A DNA stretch of 62,989 nucleotides from Bog-793 sp050014835 (GCA_050014835.1 JBEKCO010000009.1:1-62989); one strand, 5' to 3'; counted from the first letter of the stretch, positions 43,232 to 51,149 are shown. Notes: generated from the letters alone by a model not told the origin. Made by a program: numbers and translations.

Positions 43232-43771
43232 CTAGCGACTGCCGGCGAAAACCACCAGTCCGGGGTGCGCGAGCCCCATGGCCTCGCCGAGGGTCCTCCA
43301 GAATTGCGGTGACCGGGCGGTCCACCGCGCGCCGCCAAGACCGGTCACCTTCTGGCAACCCGTCGCCTCGGCGTGCACGACCGGGAACGTGTGGGACCGC
43401 GACGCGAACGTGAGCTGGTAGGAAATGCCCCAGTCGGCCGGGCAGTGCAGGCCGGTGCGCGGCATCTTCGGGAGTGCGCACAACGCCCGGGCGACACGGC
43501 GCAGCGCTGTCGCGTCGGTCACGGTGACGACGTCGGGGAAGGCGAAGCGGAACTGGTTCTTCGCCAGCGCGTCGGCGCGGCCGACGACGAGACGGTCGAG
43601 GCCGGCGACCGAGCTGCACAACGCGGGGGCGGCGACGGATCTCGCGACCGACTCCGACGGACGCGCCGTGCCGCCGGCGCTTGCCGCCGCGGTGAGCGCC
43701 CAAGCTCCGGCGCAGCACATCACGGCGACGATCCCGACCCGGTGCCAGGGTCGTGCGGTTCGAAGCCTCAC
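43232..43771 (-). CDS. secreted hypothetical protein
   Basis: 179 residues with an N-terminal signal peptide (basic RLRTARPWHR, hydrophobic GIVAVMCCAGAWALTAAAS, likely cut after ASAGG). The mature part is cysteine-containing (ALCSS, ALCALP, LHCPADW, TGCQKV): four cysteines that may form two disulfides. LRRVARALCALPKMP then CPADWGISYQLTF is a pattern I have seen in uncharacterised actinobacterial secreted proteins. GTG 43771 is preceded by GAGGAGGAGG. Function unknown. Confidence 0.75.
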   Translation of the reverse strand: MRLRTARPWHRVGIVAVMCCAGAWALTAAASAGGTARPSESVARSVAAPALCSSVAGLDRLVVGRADALAKNQFRFAFPDVVTVTDATALRRVARALCALPKMPRTGLHCPADWGISYQLTFASRSHTFPVVHAEATGCQKVTGLGGARWTARSPQFWRTLGEAMGLAHPGLVVFAGSR

Positions 43772-43909
43772 TGGCCCTCCTCCTCAAAGACGTGACCTTC
43801 GCGTCCTAATAGACGCTCCCGCGGGCTGACAGGTTCGATTCTGCCGCGACCGGGACGGCGACCCCTTTGCTCGTCACCCCGTGTGCTTTTCGAGCTCGCC
43901 GCACGGTCC

Positions 43910-44404
43910 CTACTCGGCCGGGAAGTGGACTTCGGCCTGCCACTTGCCGGTGAGACGCACGTTGCACAGCGCCTTGCCGGCCCGCAGGGCCCAGTCGAGG
44001 ACGACCTCGGGGGACGCCGCCGCTGGCACCTGCACGACGAGACCCCGACGGGGGTGGTCCTGCTCGACGAGCCATCCTGCGGGGAGCGTGACGTCCTGCG
44101 ATCGCAGCCGGGCGGCGGCGTCCCGGCCGCAGGCGTGCATGATGCCGAGCTTCGCCGGGTCCCGCCCGCGGCGGTCCTGTCCCGCCGCGACCCAGGTGCA
44201 CATCGTGACGCCCGGGTTCCCGCCCCCGAAGATGGCCGCCAGGCCGGTCGGCATCGTCGGGCCGTCCTCGTCGTCGACGACCGCGGGAAGCAGGTTGATC
44301 CAGCCGTCGCGGGCGTCGGACAGCTGTCTCATGCAGGCGGCGACCATCGCCGAGTCGTCGGGGGCGAACTCGAACCTCTCGACGTTGCGCCGCCTCGACC
44401 CCAC
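43910..44404 (-). CDS. hypothetical protein
   Basis: 164 residues, no family recognised. GTG 44404 starts VGSRRRNVERFEFAPDD; an ATG further in (44349) is the alternative. The body is VDDEDGPTMPTGLAAIFGGG, VTMCTWVAAGQDRRGRD, LVVQVPAAASPEVVLDWALRAG and ends in GKWQAEVHFPAE. Soluble, no signal peptide. Alternating hydrophobic strands suggest an alpha/beta fold. Leftward, between the secreted protein and the isomerase. Confidence 0.6.
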   Translation of the reverse strand: MGSRRRNVERFEFAPDDSAMVAACMRQLSDARDGWINLLPAVVDDEDGPTMPTGLAAIFGGGNPGVTMCTWVAAGQDRRGRDPAKLGIMHACGRDAAARLRSQDVTLPAGWLVEQDHPRRGLVVQVPAAASPEVVLDWALRAGKALCNVRLTGKWQAEVHFPAE

Positions 44405-44486
44405 AGGGGCAGCTTGGCAGGTTGAAGGGCCGAACGAAGGGCGGCACGGGCGAGGACCCACCGCCCGTGTCTCGCCTGCCGCAGCG

Positions 44487-45263
44487 TCAGGCGCGGGCCT
44501 GCTCGAAGACGCGTGCGGCGGCGTCGAAGACGGTCCTCGTCGCGACTTCGATGAGTATCGAACGCAGCTCCGTCGACATCACCTCGAGGCCCCAGGGGCC
44601 CGGGAATCCCAGGCTGTCGATCGCGCGGATGAAGCCGACGACGTCGACGTCGCCCTCTCCCGGGGCGAGGCGGTTGTCGAACGTGTCGTCGTAGAGGGTG
44701 CCGACCGGTTGGGCGCGCCCGTCGCTCATCTCGACCGCGAACACGTACTCCGCCGGGAGCTTCTCGACGAGTTCCGCGTAGGCCGTCCCGCTGCGGAAGA
44801 TGTGCCAGATGTCGACGAGGAGCCCGCCGGCGGGGTTGGCGATCGAGCGCACGAGCTCGGCGGCGGGAGCGATCGCCCTCATCATGGAGTCGGCCGGTGG
44901 CTCGAGGGCGATGCGGGTCCCGTGGGCCCGCGCCTCGGTGGCGAGGCGGTCGAACTCCTCGGCGAGGCGCCCCTCGTCGTAGTCCTCCACACGGTGGCTG
45001 AGACCGACCTTCACGTGATCGACGCCGAGCTCGGCGGCCGCCTCGAGCAGCACGGCTCGGACCTCGTCCGAAGCGCGGCGCCTATCTCCCCGGGTCCACC
45101 AATCCTCCAGGTACTCGACCTCGACGAACCGGATCCCCTCGTCGGCGAGGAGCCGCGCCATCGCCGGATAGCCGATGGTCGCGCGCGCGACCTCCAGATC
45201 GGGGGCGGCGATTCCGAACCCGCGATACCCGGCGTGCGCGGCCGTCCGGACCCGTTCCTTCAC
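44487..45263 (-). CDS. sugar phosphate isomerase/epimerase-like TIM barrel, 5' end frameshifted
   Basis: 258 residues from GTG 45263, xylose-isomerase-like barrel: FVEVEYLEDWWTR, RIALEPPADSMMR, GLLVDIWHIFRSG, and GPWGLEVMSTEL (acid and His metal ligands typical of this fold). Upstream, ATG 45352 with GGAG 5 nt before it reads MTLLPDLLATS; the next frame continues WTSAGDVVPARNGGVSSHS straight into this ORF. The family normally begins LLATCWT-AGD, so one base was lost near 45325. The true gene is 44487-45352; the first barrel strand is out of frame. Confidence 0.82.
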   Translation of the reverse strand: MKERVRTAAHAGYRGFGIAAPDLEVARATIGYPAMARLLADEGIRFVEVEYLEDWWTRGDRRRASDEVRAVLLEAAAELGVDHVKVGLSHRVEDYDEGRLAEEFDRLATEARAHGTRIALEPPADSMMRAIAPAAELVRSIANPAGGLLVDIWHIFRSGTAYAELVEKLPAEYVFAVEMSDGRAQPVGTLYDDTFDNRLAPGEGDVDVVGFIRAIDSLGFPGPWGLEVMSTELRSILIEVATRTVFDAAARVFEQARA

Positions 45264-45624
45264 CGAGTGGGAGCTGACGCCTCCGTTGCGGGCCGGGACG
45301 ACGTCACCCGCCGAGGTCCAGAGGTGGCCAGCAGATCGGGCAGGAGTGTCATCGCGACTCCTCGTCGTGGGAGTGGGTGCCTATGCGCCTCTGTATTCAC
45401 GAATCATCAAAGCGGAAACCCGACGGCCGGCTTCCGGATTCGGCATGGCCCGGAAGGGTCGTGGGCGCACCGGATCGCCGGTGGAAGGACCGACCCTGGT
45501 CCGACGACGCCTCGGGGCCGAGGTTTCCGATAGCCACATGGAGCTCGTGTTGCCCGTCGCGGCGACCGCCGCCGCGAAGCCCGCGAACTGCGGACGTCGC
45601 CGCGCGTCTGTCGCCGAGATCGGG

Positions 45625-46443
45625 TCACGACGTCCCTTTTGTTCCCGTTCCCTTGAAGAACGTGTAACAGAAGACGCCGTCCGCCTCGGTCGTGCGCTGG
45701 AGGGCGCGCATCCCGGCATCGAAGGTGACGGCGTCGATGAGGCCGGCCGAAAGGGAGGCCTCCCGCACGCCCGCGACCATCGCGGCGAAGGTCTTCTTGG
45801 TGAAACCGTCGACGAGCCCGGGGCGGCTCGCGTCGACGTACACGACGCGCGGGTCGATCCGGACGTCGCGGAAACCGGACTCGACGAGGAGCGGATAAAC
45901 TTTCCTCCCGATCAGCGCGTCGCCGCCGGCCCGCCGCTGCAACTCGACGAGGCAGGCGATCGCGGCGTGGGCGGCGGGGTCGTCGGGATGGAAGTAGGCG
46001 GAACCGTGGTCGCCCTCGATCACGGTCACTGTCCCGCCGGGCCGCAGGAGCGTGCCCAAAAGGCGCAGGGCGTCGGCCGGACGCGCCAGGTGCTCGAGGA
46101 CGAAACAGACGAAGACGTGGTCGAACGACCCCGGCGGGAACGGCAGCGAGAAGATGTCCGCCCGCTGGAACTCGACGTTCGTGAGCCCGGCGGACGCGAC
46201 CCGGCGTCCGGCTTCGGCGAGGGATTCGGCAGAGACGTCGATCGACGTGAAGTGCGCGCCGGGGCTGCGGCTGGCGAGCGTGATCGTCTGGGCCCCGACG
46301 CCGCACCCGGCCTCGAGCACCGCCGATCCTGCGGGGTACGCGGTGTCGTGGTGGAGAAGCTCGACGAGGGTTCCTGCCTGGTCCCGGAGCCGGTCGTTCT
46401 CGCGCTCGTGGTAGCCGTGCACGTACCGGTCGGTCACGGGCAC
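45625..46443 (-). CDS. class I SAM-dependent methyltransferase
   Basis: 272 residues. SAM-binding motif I VLEAGCGVGAQTITLA, acidic motif FTSIDVSAESL, motif II region FPPGSFDHVFVCFVLEHL, and motif III LLRPGGTVTVIEGDHGS. The C-terminal part with LIGRKVYPLLVESGF resembles methyltransferases of polyketide and secondary metabolism. GTG 46443. Substrate unknown. The 270 bp between it and the isomerase start contain nothing recognised. Confidence 0.88.
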   Translation of the reverse strand: MPVTDRYVHGYHERENDRLRDQAGTLVELLHHDTAYPAGSAVLEAGCGVGAQTITLASRSPGAHFTSIDVSAESLAEAGRRVASAGLTNVEFQRADIFSLPFPPGSFDHVFVCFVLEHLARPADALRLLGTLLRPGGTVTVIEGDHGSAYFHPDDPAAHAAIACLVELQRRAGGDALIGRKVYPLLVESGFRDVRIDPRVVYVDASRPGLVDGFTKKTFAAMVAGVREASLSAGLIDAVTFDAGMRALQRTTEADGVFCYTFFKGTGTKGTS

Positions 46444-46467
46444 ATCAAAGCACGCGCCGTTCGCCCT

Positions 46468-47784
46468 TCAGGGGCGCACGAACGCGGCGAGGAGCGCTTG
46501 GAGTTTCAGCTGGGTCTCGGCGAGCTCGGCCGAAGCCTCGGAGCCCTCGACGATGCCGACCCCGGCGAAGAGCCGTGCCGTCCTCCCGTCGACGAGCGCG
46601 CTGCGGATGCCGATCCACCACTCGCCGTCGCCGGAGGCGTCGAACCAGCCGACGGGGCCTGCGAAGCGGCCGCGGTCGAACCCCTCGTTCTTGGCGAGGT
46701 AGGCGAGGGCGGCGGAGCGCGGCGTGCCGCCGACGGCGGGCGTCGGATGGAGTTCGAGCGCGAGCGCGAGCGCGCTCGGGAGCCGCCCGTCGGCGGATTC
46801 GCGCAGCGTCGCGGACACCGACGTGGCGAGGTGGGTGACGTTGCGGAGCTCGAGGAGCTCCGGTGTGCCGGGGACGGCGACGTCGTCGGCGTGTCCGGAG
46901 AAGCAGGCAGTGATGGCGTCGACGACGTAGCGGTGCTCGAGCCGGTCCTTCGCCGAAGAAAGGAGGCCTGCGGCGAGCCGGGCGTCCTCGTGGGCGTCGC
47001 CGCTGCGGGCGACGGTGCCGGCAAGCGGGCGCGAGGAGATCGCCCGGCCACGGCGCCGCACGAGGAGCTCGGGGCTCGCCCCGACGAAGCCGTCAATCGC
47101 GAAGGCGGCACAGGTCGGATGGAGCGCCCTGATCCGCTCGAGGAGGTCGTACTGACGGAAGGCCCGGTTCGCGCGGATTGCGACCTCGCGGACGAGGACG
47201 ACCTTGTCGAGCTCGCCTGCGCCGATCGCCTCACGTGCCGCACGGACCCGGGCGAGGAAGTCCCCGTGGGGGAGGACCGAGTCGACCCGGAACCGGTCGG
47301 GTGCCGCAGCGTCGGCCGTGCCGTCCTCGGGCAGGTGGAGGGCGAACCCGAGCCGTTCTCCGGGCTCGGCGAGTTTCATCCTCGGCCCGACGGCGACGGC
47401 GAAGGCGTCGTCGCCGTCGTCGACGACGGTGACCCCGGGGATGACGAGTGCACCCCACGCCGAGGTGTCGAACGGGAGCGCGCCGAGCGCGACCGGGCCG
47501 CGGCACACCTCGCCGTCGTCCGGTCTTCCCGGGATCGCGGACAAGAGCTCGTGGGCGCGCTCGGCTGCGGCAGGCGCGCCCGAACCGAGTGGAAACTCGA
47601 GGCGCGCGGCGAGCCCCCAGGACAGCACGGCGGCGCCGTCGCGCTCGATCACGCGCCCGTCCCGGAAGGCGTGCCGTCGGGCCCGTGCGACGACGCCCCG
47701 ACCGAGGCGGGCGGCGCGCCAGCTCAGCGCGTCGGCGTGCAGCGTCCCGCCGTCGGGACCGGTGAGCCGGACCGGCGAGCTCAC
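46468..47784 (-). CDS. menF: isochorismate synthase
   Basis: 438 residues, chorismate-using enzyme fold. Converts chorismate to isochorismate for menaquinone. Motifs: DKVVLVREVAI, ASPELLVRRRGRAISSRPLAGTV in outline, HRYVVDAITACF, ELRNVTHLATSV, ALELHPTPAVGGTPRSAAL, and GPVGWFDASGDGEWWIGIRSA in outline (catalytic acid region). The Lys base is expected in GELDKVVL. GTG 47784 overlaps the menG stop (GTGA). Together with menG it supports a menaquinone pathway. Confidence 0.92.
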   Translation of the reverse strand: MSSPVRLTGPDGGTLHADALSWRAARLGRGVVARARRHAFRDGRVIERDGAAVLSWGLAARLEFPLGSGAPAAAERAHELLSAIPGRPDDGEVCRGPVALGALPFDTSAWGALVIPGVTVVDDGDDAFAVAVGPRMKLAEPGERLGFALHLPEDGTADAAAPDRFRVDSVLPHGDFLARVRAAREAIGAGELDKVVLVREVAIRANRAFRQYDLLERIRALHPTCAAFAIDGFVGASPELLVRRRGRAISSRPLAGTVARSGDAHEDARLAAGLLSSAKDRLEHRYVVDAITACFSGHADDVAVPGTPELLELRNVTHLATSVSATLRESADGRLPSALALALELHPTPAVGGTPRSAALAYLAKNEGFDRGRFAGPVGWFDASGDGEWWIGIRSALVDGRTARLFAGVGIVEGSEASAELAETQLKLQALLAAFVRP

Positions 47785-48476
47785 GCCGGGTTCCCCGTCG
47801 GAGCGGGAGGACGGGACCGCGCGACGAGGGGTCGCCCGCCCACCCGGGTCGCGACGAAGATCTGGGCGATCCCGCCGTGGAGCGGATGGTGTCGCGCGCC
47901 GGTGAACCCGGCACGTTCGATGAGCCCGGCGAGCTCCGTCCGGGGTGGGAGGTAGGCGACGGAGCGCGGCAGGTAACGGTAGGCGGCGCCATCGGAGAAA
48001 AGGGCGCCGAGGCGGGGCACCACCCAGCGGAACCAGACCGCGTGGCCGAGGGCGAGAAAACGCGAACGCGGCTCGTCGACCTCGAGGAGCGCGATCCTCC
48101 CACCCGGGCGCACGACACGTCCGACCTCGGCGAGCACCGACGCGAGGTCGGCGAAGTTGCGGAGAGCGAAACCGCACACCAGCCCGTCGGCGGCGCCCGT
48201 GGCGAGCGGCAGTGCCACGGCGTCGGCCCGGACGAGGGGCACCGGGCTGGCCTTCGCCGCGGCGAGCATGTTCGCCGCGAAATCGACCCCGACGGCGCGG
48301 TGGCCGGCCGCAGTGAGCTCGCGGCACAGGTCGCCGGTCCCGCAGGCGAGGTCGACGACGTCCGACGGGGGCGCGAGCTCCAGCATCCGGACGGTGCGCT
48401 TGCGCCAGGCGCGGTCGAGGCCGAGCGAGATCAGCCGGTTCATGAGGTCGTAACGGGGCGCGATCCGGTCGAACAT
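47781..48476 (-). CDS. menG: demethylmenaquinone methyltransferase
   Basis: 231 residues from ATG 48476 (MFDRIAPRYDLMNRLISLG). SAM motif VVDLACGTGDLCREL, acidic VGVDFAANML, FALRNFADLASVLAEV, and RIALLEVDEP; C-terminus GGIAQIFVATR. Methylates demethylmenaquinone in the last step. Family members usually have 8-15 more residues; in frame upstream lies LPRGEEKVALVRA with a CTG at 48515 but no ATG/GTG/TTG before the preceding gene's stop. So the true start may be CTG, or the N-terminus is as given. Confidence 0.9.
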   Translation of the reverse strand: MFDRIAPRYDLMNRLISLGLDRAWRKRTVRMLELAPPSDVVDLACGTGDLCRELTAAGHRAVGVDFAANMLAAAKASPVPLVRADAVALPLATGAADGLVCGFALRNFADLASVLAEVGRVVRPGGRIALLEVDEPRSRFLALGHAVWFRWVVPRLGALFSDGAAYRYLPRSVAYLPPRTELAGLIERAGFTGARHHPLHGGIAQIFVATRVGGRPLVARSRPPAPTGNPA

Positions 48477-48580
48477 CGCCCGGACGAGGGCGACCTTCTC
48501 CTCGCCCCGCGGCAGGGCTTCCCCATCGGGCGATGAGGTGGCGCGCGGCGCGCGGTCCTCGACGGGGCGGGGGTTCGACG

Positions 48581-48946
48581 TCAGCGGTACCAGAGCCGGT
48601 AGTAGTCGCGGCTCGTCGAGTGGACGAGGAGCACGACGAGCGCGACTTCGAAGAGCAGCTCGAGTATCCCGGCTCCGAGATAACCCGCGACCGCGATGAC
48701 GAGGACGAGCGGGACGACCGCCGCCGCGAGGGCGAGGACGTATCCCCACCGGCGCTCGTTGGCGATCCCGAACGCGCCGGCCGCCTCGCCGGCCGCCAGC
48801 GCCAGTGCGAGGTGCCCCGCCCCACCAACCGCCAGGCCGGCGACGAGACCGAGAAAAGCGTTCCAGTACAGCAACAGGGCGGCGATCTGCAGAGTTTGTG
48901 GCTGGTGGGCGGGGAACCAGTGCCGCTCGCGCGAGACGCGGTTCAT
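48581..48946 (-). CDS. small membrane protein, hypothetical
   Basis: 121 residues with four hydrophobic segments: LQIAALLLYWNAFLGLVAG, HLALALAAGEAAGAFGIA, YVLALAAAVVPLVLVIAVAG and LELLFEVALVVLLVHS. Ends STSRDYYRLWYR. ATG 48946 is favoured over GTG 48949 because GGAGG then sits at normal spacing. Located directly upstream of menG and probably co-transcribed; no function known. Confidence 0.78.
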   Translation of the reverse strand: MNRVSRERHWFPAHQPQTLQIAALLLYWNAFLGLVAGLAVGGAGHLALALAAGEAAGAFGIANERRWGYVLALAAAVVPLVLVIAVAGYLGAGILELLFEVALVVLLVHSTSRDYYRLWYR

Positions 48947-49030
48947 CACGCCTCCAGTTTGCCAGAGGCGCGCGCGGTGACTTCCGCGGTGGCGCCGGCA
49001 ACGACGGATGCGCCGGTGCGCGACGCTCCG

Positions 49031-49939
49031 CTACTTGGACTGCGAGATGCTTCCCTTGGGCTCGGCGAGGAGATCGAGGACGGTCACGTACGGCCCTTCT
49101 CCGCCGGACGCCGGTGACTCGATGAGGCAGCGGCTGCCGAGCGGCGTGCCGATGAGCGGGTCGAGCCCGCTCGGCTCGCTCGTGATCCCGATCGGCGAGG
49201 CGTCCGGGACCTTCGCCGTCCAGGTCGAGTAGGCGACCTTGCCCTTCCAGTTGTACCAAACGGCCTGCACGATGACGAGGCCGGCCTTCACAGGGGCACC
49301 GTGGCCGCGGTCGAGCACCGTCGACAGTACGGCGGTGGGCTTTTTCGTCCCCTTGGCGATCGTGACCTTGGGCTGAGACCCGAGCGCCCCGGAGACGTTC
49401 ACGCCGCCGAGGCCGGTCCGCTCGACGGTGGCGTGAACGTCACCGGAGATGTCGGGGCTGTAGGTGCCGAGGATGTCGACGACGAACACGAGCGTGTCGG
49501 TCCCGGTGATCCCGGCCCCGGGGTTGCCCTTCTTGCCGTAGCCGTCGACCGGCGGGATGACGAGCAGCACCCGGCTGCCGACGTGCATTCCGACGAGCGT
49601 GTCGTTCCAACCCGGGATGAGGCCCTTGACGCCGATGTGGAAGGCCTGGGGCACGGGCTGGTTGAACGAGGTGCCGAAGACCTTGCCGCCCCAGATCTGG
49701 CCGACGTAGTTCACGACCATGAGGTCGCCCTTTTTGACGACGGGACCGGTCCCTTTCTGGAGGACGGTCGCCGACAGCTTCTTTGGCGGAGCGGTGTTCG
49801 GGATGACGATCTTCGGCGTGTGGCCGAACGTGGTCGAGACCGTCGGGAGCGTGCTCGACGACCGGGCGACGCGCACCGCCCCGGCGACCGGCGCCGACAC
49901 GGCGAGGAGGACGAGGACGGAAAAGACGATGCGGCGCAA
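49031..49939 (-). CDS. secreted FKBP-type peptidyl-prolyl isomerase
   Basis: 302 residues from TTG 49939. Signal peptide RRIVFSVLVLLAVSAPVAGA. First FKBP domain: QKGTGPVVKKGDLMVVNYVG, KVFGTSFNQPVPQAFHIG, GLIPGWNDTLVGMHVGSRVLLVIPP in outline, then DGYGKKGNPGAG, DTLVFVVDIL. A second, degraded FKBP-like repeat follows (VLDRGHGAPVKAGLVIVQ to GLDPLIGTPLGSRCLIESP). Catalyses proline isomerisation in exported proteins. The IS1-family element ends 61 bp upstream, near its expected -35 box. Confidence 0.88.
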   Translation of the reverse strand: MRRIVFSVLVLLAVSAPVAGAVRVARSSSTLPTVSTTFGHTPKIVIPNTAPPKKLSATVLQKGTGPVVKKGDLMVVNYVGQIWGGKVFGTSFNQPVPQAFHIGVKGLIPGWNDTLVGMHVGSRVLLVIPPVDGYGKKGNPGAGITGTDTLVFVVDILGTYSPDISGDVHATVERTGLGGVNVSGALGSQPKVTIAKGTKKPTAVLSTVLDRGHGAPVKAGLVIVQAVWYNWKGKVAYSTWTAKVPDASPIGITSEPSGLDPLIGTPLGSRCLIESPASGGEGPYVTVLDLLAEPKGSISQSK

Positions 49940-49967
49940 GGAGTTCCCTTCGTTCGGCGGACGCCCG

Positions 49968-49973
49968 AGCGTA
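49968..49973 (-). promoter_or_regulatory. -10 box of the FKBP gene
   Basis: TACGCT (minus strand), 28 nt before the TTG start. A -35 box would be centred about 49990-49996, exactly where the mobile element's target duplication begins. Confidence 0.4.
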
Positions 49974-49992
49974 ACCGTCTCGGCGCGCCGCG

Positions 49993-50000
49993 GACCTGCC
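49993..50000. repeat. target site duplication, left copy
   Basis: GACCTGCC directly abuts the left inverted repeat. The identical octamer follows the right inverted repeat at 52295-52302. An 8-bp duplication fits the IS1 family. Confidence 0.92.
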
Positions 50001-50023
50001 GGTAGTGGGTCAGTTTGAATCCG
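50001..50023. repeat. left terminal inverted repeat
   Basis: 23 bp beginning GGTAGTGGGTCAG, perfect inverted copy of 52272-52294. Confidence 0.95.
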
Positions 50024-50056
50024 AGGAGCGCAAATGACAATCCGGCATCCGGGAGC

Positions 50057-50062
50057 TACCCT
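50057..50062 (+). promoter_or_regulatory. -10 box of the 55-aa passenger gene, leaderless type
   Basis: TACCCT, 7 nt before ATG 50070. It lies inside the element, so the cargo brings its own actinobacterial promoter. Confidence 0.55.
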
Positions 50063-50069
50063 TCGCCAC

Positions 50070-50237
50070 ATGGGCGTGACGGTGGTTGTGGACTCAGAAG
50101 TCTCTGACGAATACGACATTGGTGACCGTTGGTCCGTCGACGGCGGCGGCGTGCTAACCGTTGTGGATTTGAACGGGTACCAGGTCGCAAGCTATCCCAG
50201 CGGCGGTTGGAAGACCGTGGCCAAGAAGCAAAACTAA
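50070..50237 (+). CDS. small passenger protein of unknown function
   Basis: 55 residues: MGVTVVVDSEVSDEYDIGD, WSVDGGGVLTVVDLNGYQVA, ending SGGWKTVAKKQN. It reads as a small beta-strand protein; the pattern W-V--GGVL-V-D--G--VA----GGW resembles short hypothetical proteins in actinobacteria and their phages. ATG 50070 fits a leaderless start; ATG 50034 in the same frame is the alternative. Its TAA (50235-50237) interlocks with the opposing transposase TAG (50234-50236), so the two genes share stop-codon bases. Confidence 0.55.
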   Translation: MGVTVVVDSEVSDEYDIGDRWSVDGGGVLTVVDLNGYQVASYPSGGWKTVAKKQN

Positions 50238-51091
50238 TCAAGCAGGCTCGCTATCTGCGTGTAGCTCCAGGGATACTTGGCAATCCCCGCCGCCATCGCT
50301 GGAGTGGTCGGCTTCCCGTACCGCTTGGTAAGCGTCTGATGCGGCCTGGCGAAGTTGTAGTACATGTAATGCAGATTGACCGCGTGGGTCAGGTTCTCAA
50401 GCTTCTTTGAGAAGGCGTTGGTCAGGCGGGTGAAGCGCCGCATCCCCATTCGCATGGTCAGGTTCTGGCGCTCCACGAAACTCGTTCCCGCCTTGTCGAG
50501 GTCAGGAGTGCCAGCAATCACGCGCTTGTCGATCCCGATGCACTGTGAAGGGCTGTAGGTCCGCTCCGTGTCGGCGTCGCTGCCGTAGAGCTTGTGGAGG
50601 ACTGAGTAGTCGATGTTGTCGCGGAACAGGCTGTCGACCACGTCGATGTAGAGCCGCAGGCCATCGGTCGTGAGCTGGATGCGGTGGCTCGGGTCGATCC
50701 GCGAGCGCATGTCAGCGATGAACGTGTAAGCGTCGGCCATCGTGCGCTCACCCACCAGCCAGCTCGGGACGAGCTTCGTGTCCGCGTCGACGGCAACCCA
50801 GGTCCAGACATCCCCATAGCCGGGAGTGTCTTGGAATTCGTCGGGAACGTTCTTTTGCTTTGCATAGCAAAACGACCAGATCTCGTCGCACTCCATCCGG
50901 CTCGGGCGCAGGTTGGTGAGCACGGCGTCCTGGTACTCGGCGCACGCCGCGCCGAGATCCACTAGGAGCTTCGTGACCGTGTTCTTCGCCACGCCGGTGA
51001 CGCGAACGATGGATCGAATGCTCATGCCTTCACACAGCAGGCTTACAACCTGGCCTCTGCGCTCCGTGCTTAACCTGTTCATAGTGACCAT
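50234..51091 (-). CDS. IS1-family DDE transposase
   Basis: 285 residues in one frame (no frameshift needed, unlike IS1 InsAB). N-terminal HTH: LSTERRGQVVSLLCEGMS, then GVAKNTVTKLLVDLG. Catalytic triad: Asp in ECDEIWSF, Asp in QLTTDGLRLY, Glu in SFVERQNLTMR; the C-terminus has MGMRRFTRLTNAFSKK and YNFARPHQTL. This is the single-ORF IS1 subgroup. ATG 51091 or ATG 51082 is the start; both lie in a 31-bp duplicated segment. It is driven by a perfect consensus promoter. Confidence 0.93.
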   Translation of the reverse strand: MVTMNRLSTERRGQVVSLLCEGMSIRSIVRVTGVAKNTVTKLLVDLGAACAEYQDAVLTNLRPSRMECDEIWSFCYAKQKNVPDEFQDTPGYGDVWTWVAVDADTKLVPSWLVGERTMADAYTFIADMRSRIDPSHRIQLTTDGLRLYIDVVDSLFRDNIDYSVLHKLYGSDADTERTYSPSQCIGIDKRVIAGTPDLDKAGTSFVERQNLTMRMGMRRFTRLTNAFSKKLENLTHAVNLHYMYYNFARPHQTLTKRYGKPTTPAMAAGIAKYPWSYTQIASLLD

Positions 51092-51126
51092 TATACGTGC
51101 TTAACCTGTTCATAGTGACCATTATA
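51065..51126. repeat. 31-bp tandem direct repeat at the transposase start
   Basis: Two identical 31-bp units (51065-51095 and 51096-51126). Each includes the TATAAT box and the ATGGTCACTATGAAC start region of the transposase. Because 31 is not a multiple of three, the ATG of the outer copy is out of frame with the transposase and runs into a short frame (MVTMNRLSTYNGHYEQ...) that ends early. Confidence 0.95.
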
Positions 51127-51149
51127 CGTGACTGCCTTAGCATTGTCAA
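51121..51149 (-). promoter_or_regulatory. perfect consensus sigma-70 promoter of the transposase
   Basis: On the minus strand, TTGACA (51144-51149), 17-bp spacer, TATAAT (51121-51126): an exact match to the canonical promoter. A second TATAAT lies at 51090-51095 from the duplication. Such a strong promoter is rare in this GC-rich window. Confidence 0.85.

Noticed and set aside
45175..47955. 926-codon rightward frame opposite the methyltransferase and menF
   Set aside because: Antisense of two recognised genes; composition typical of a shadow frame.
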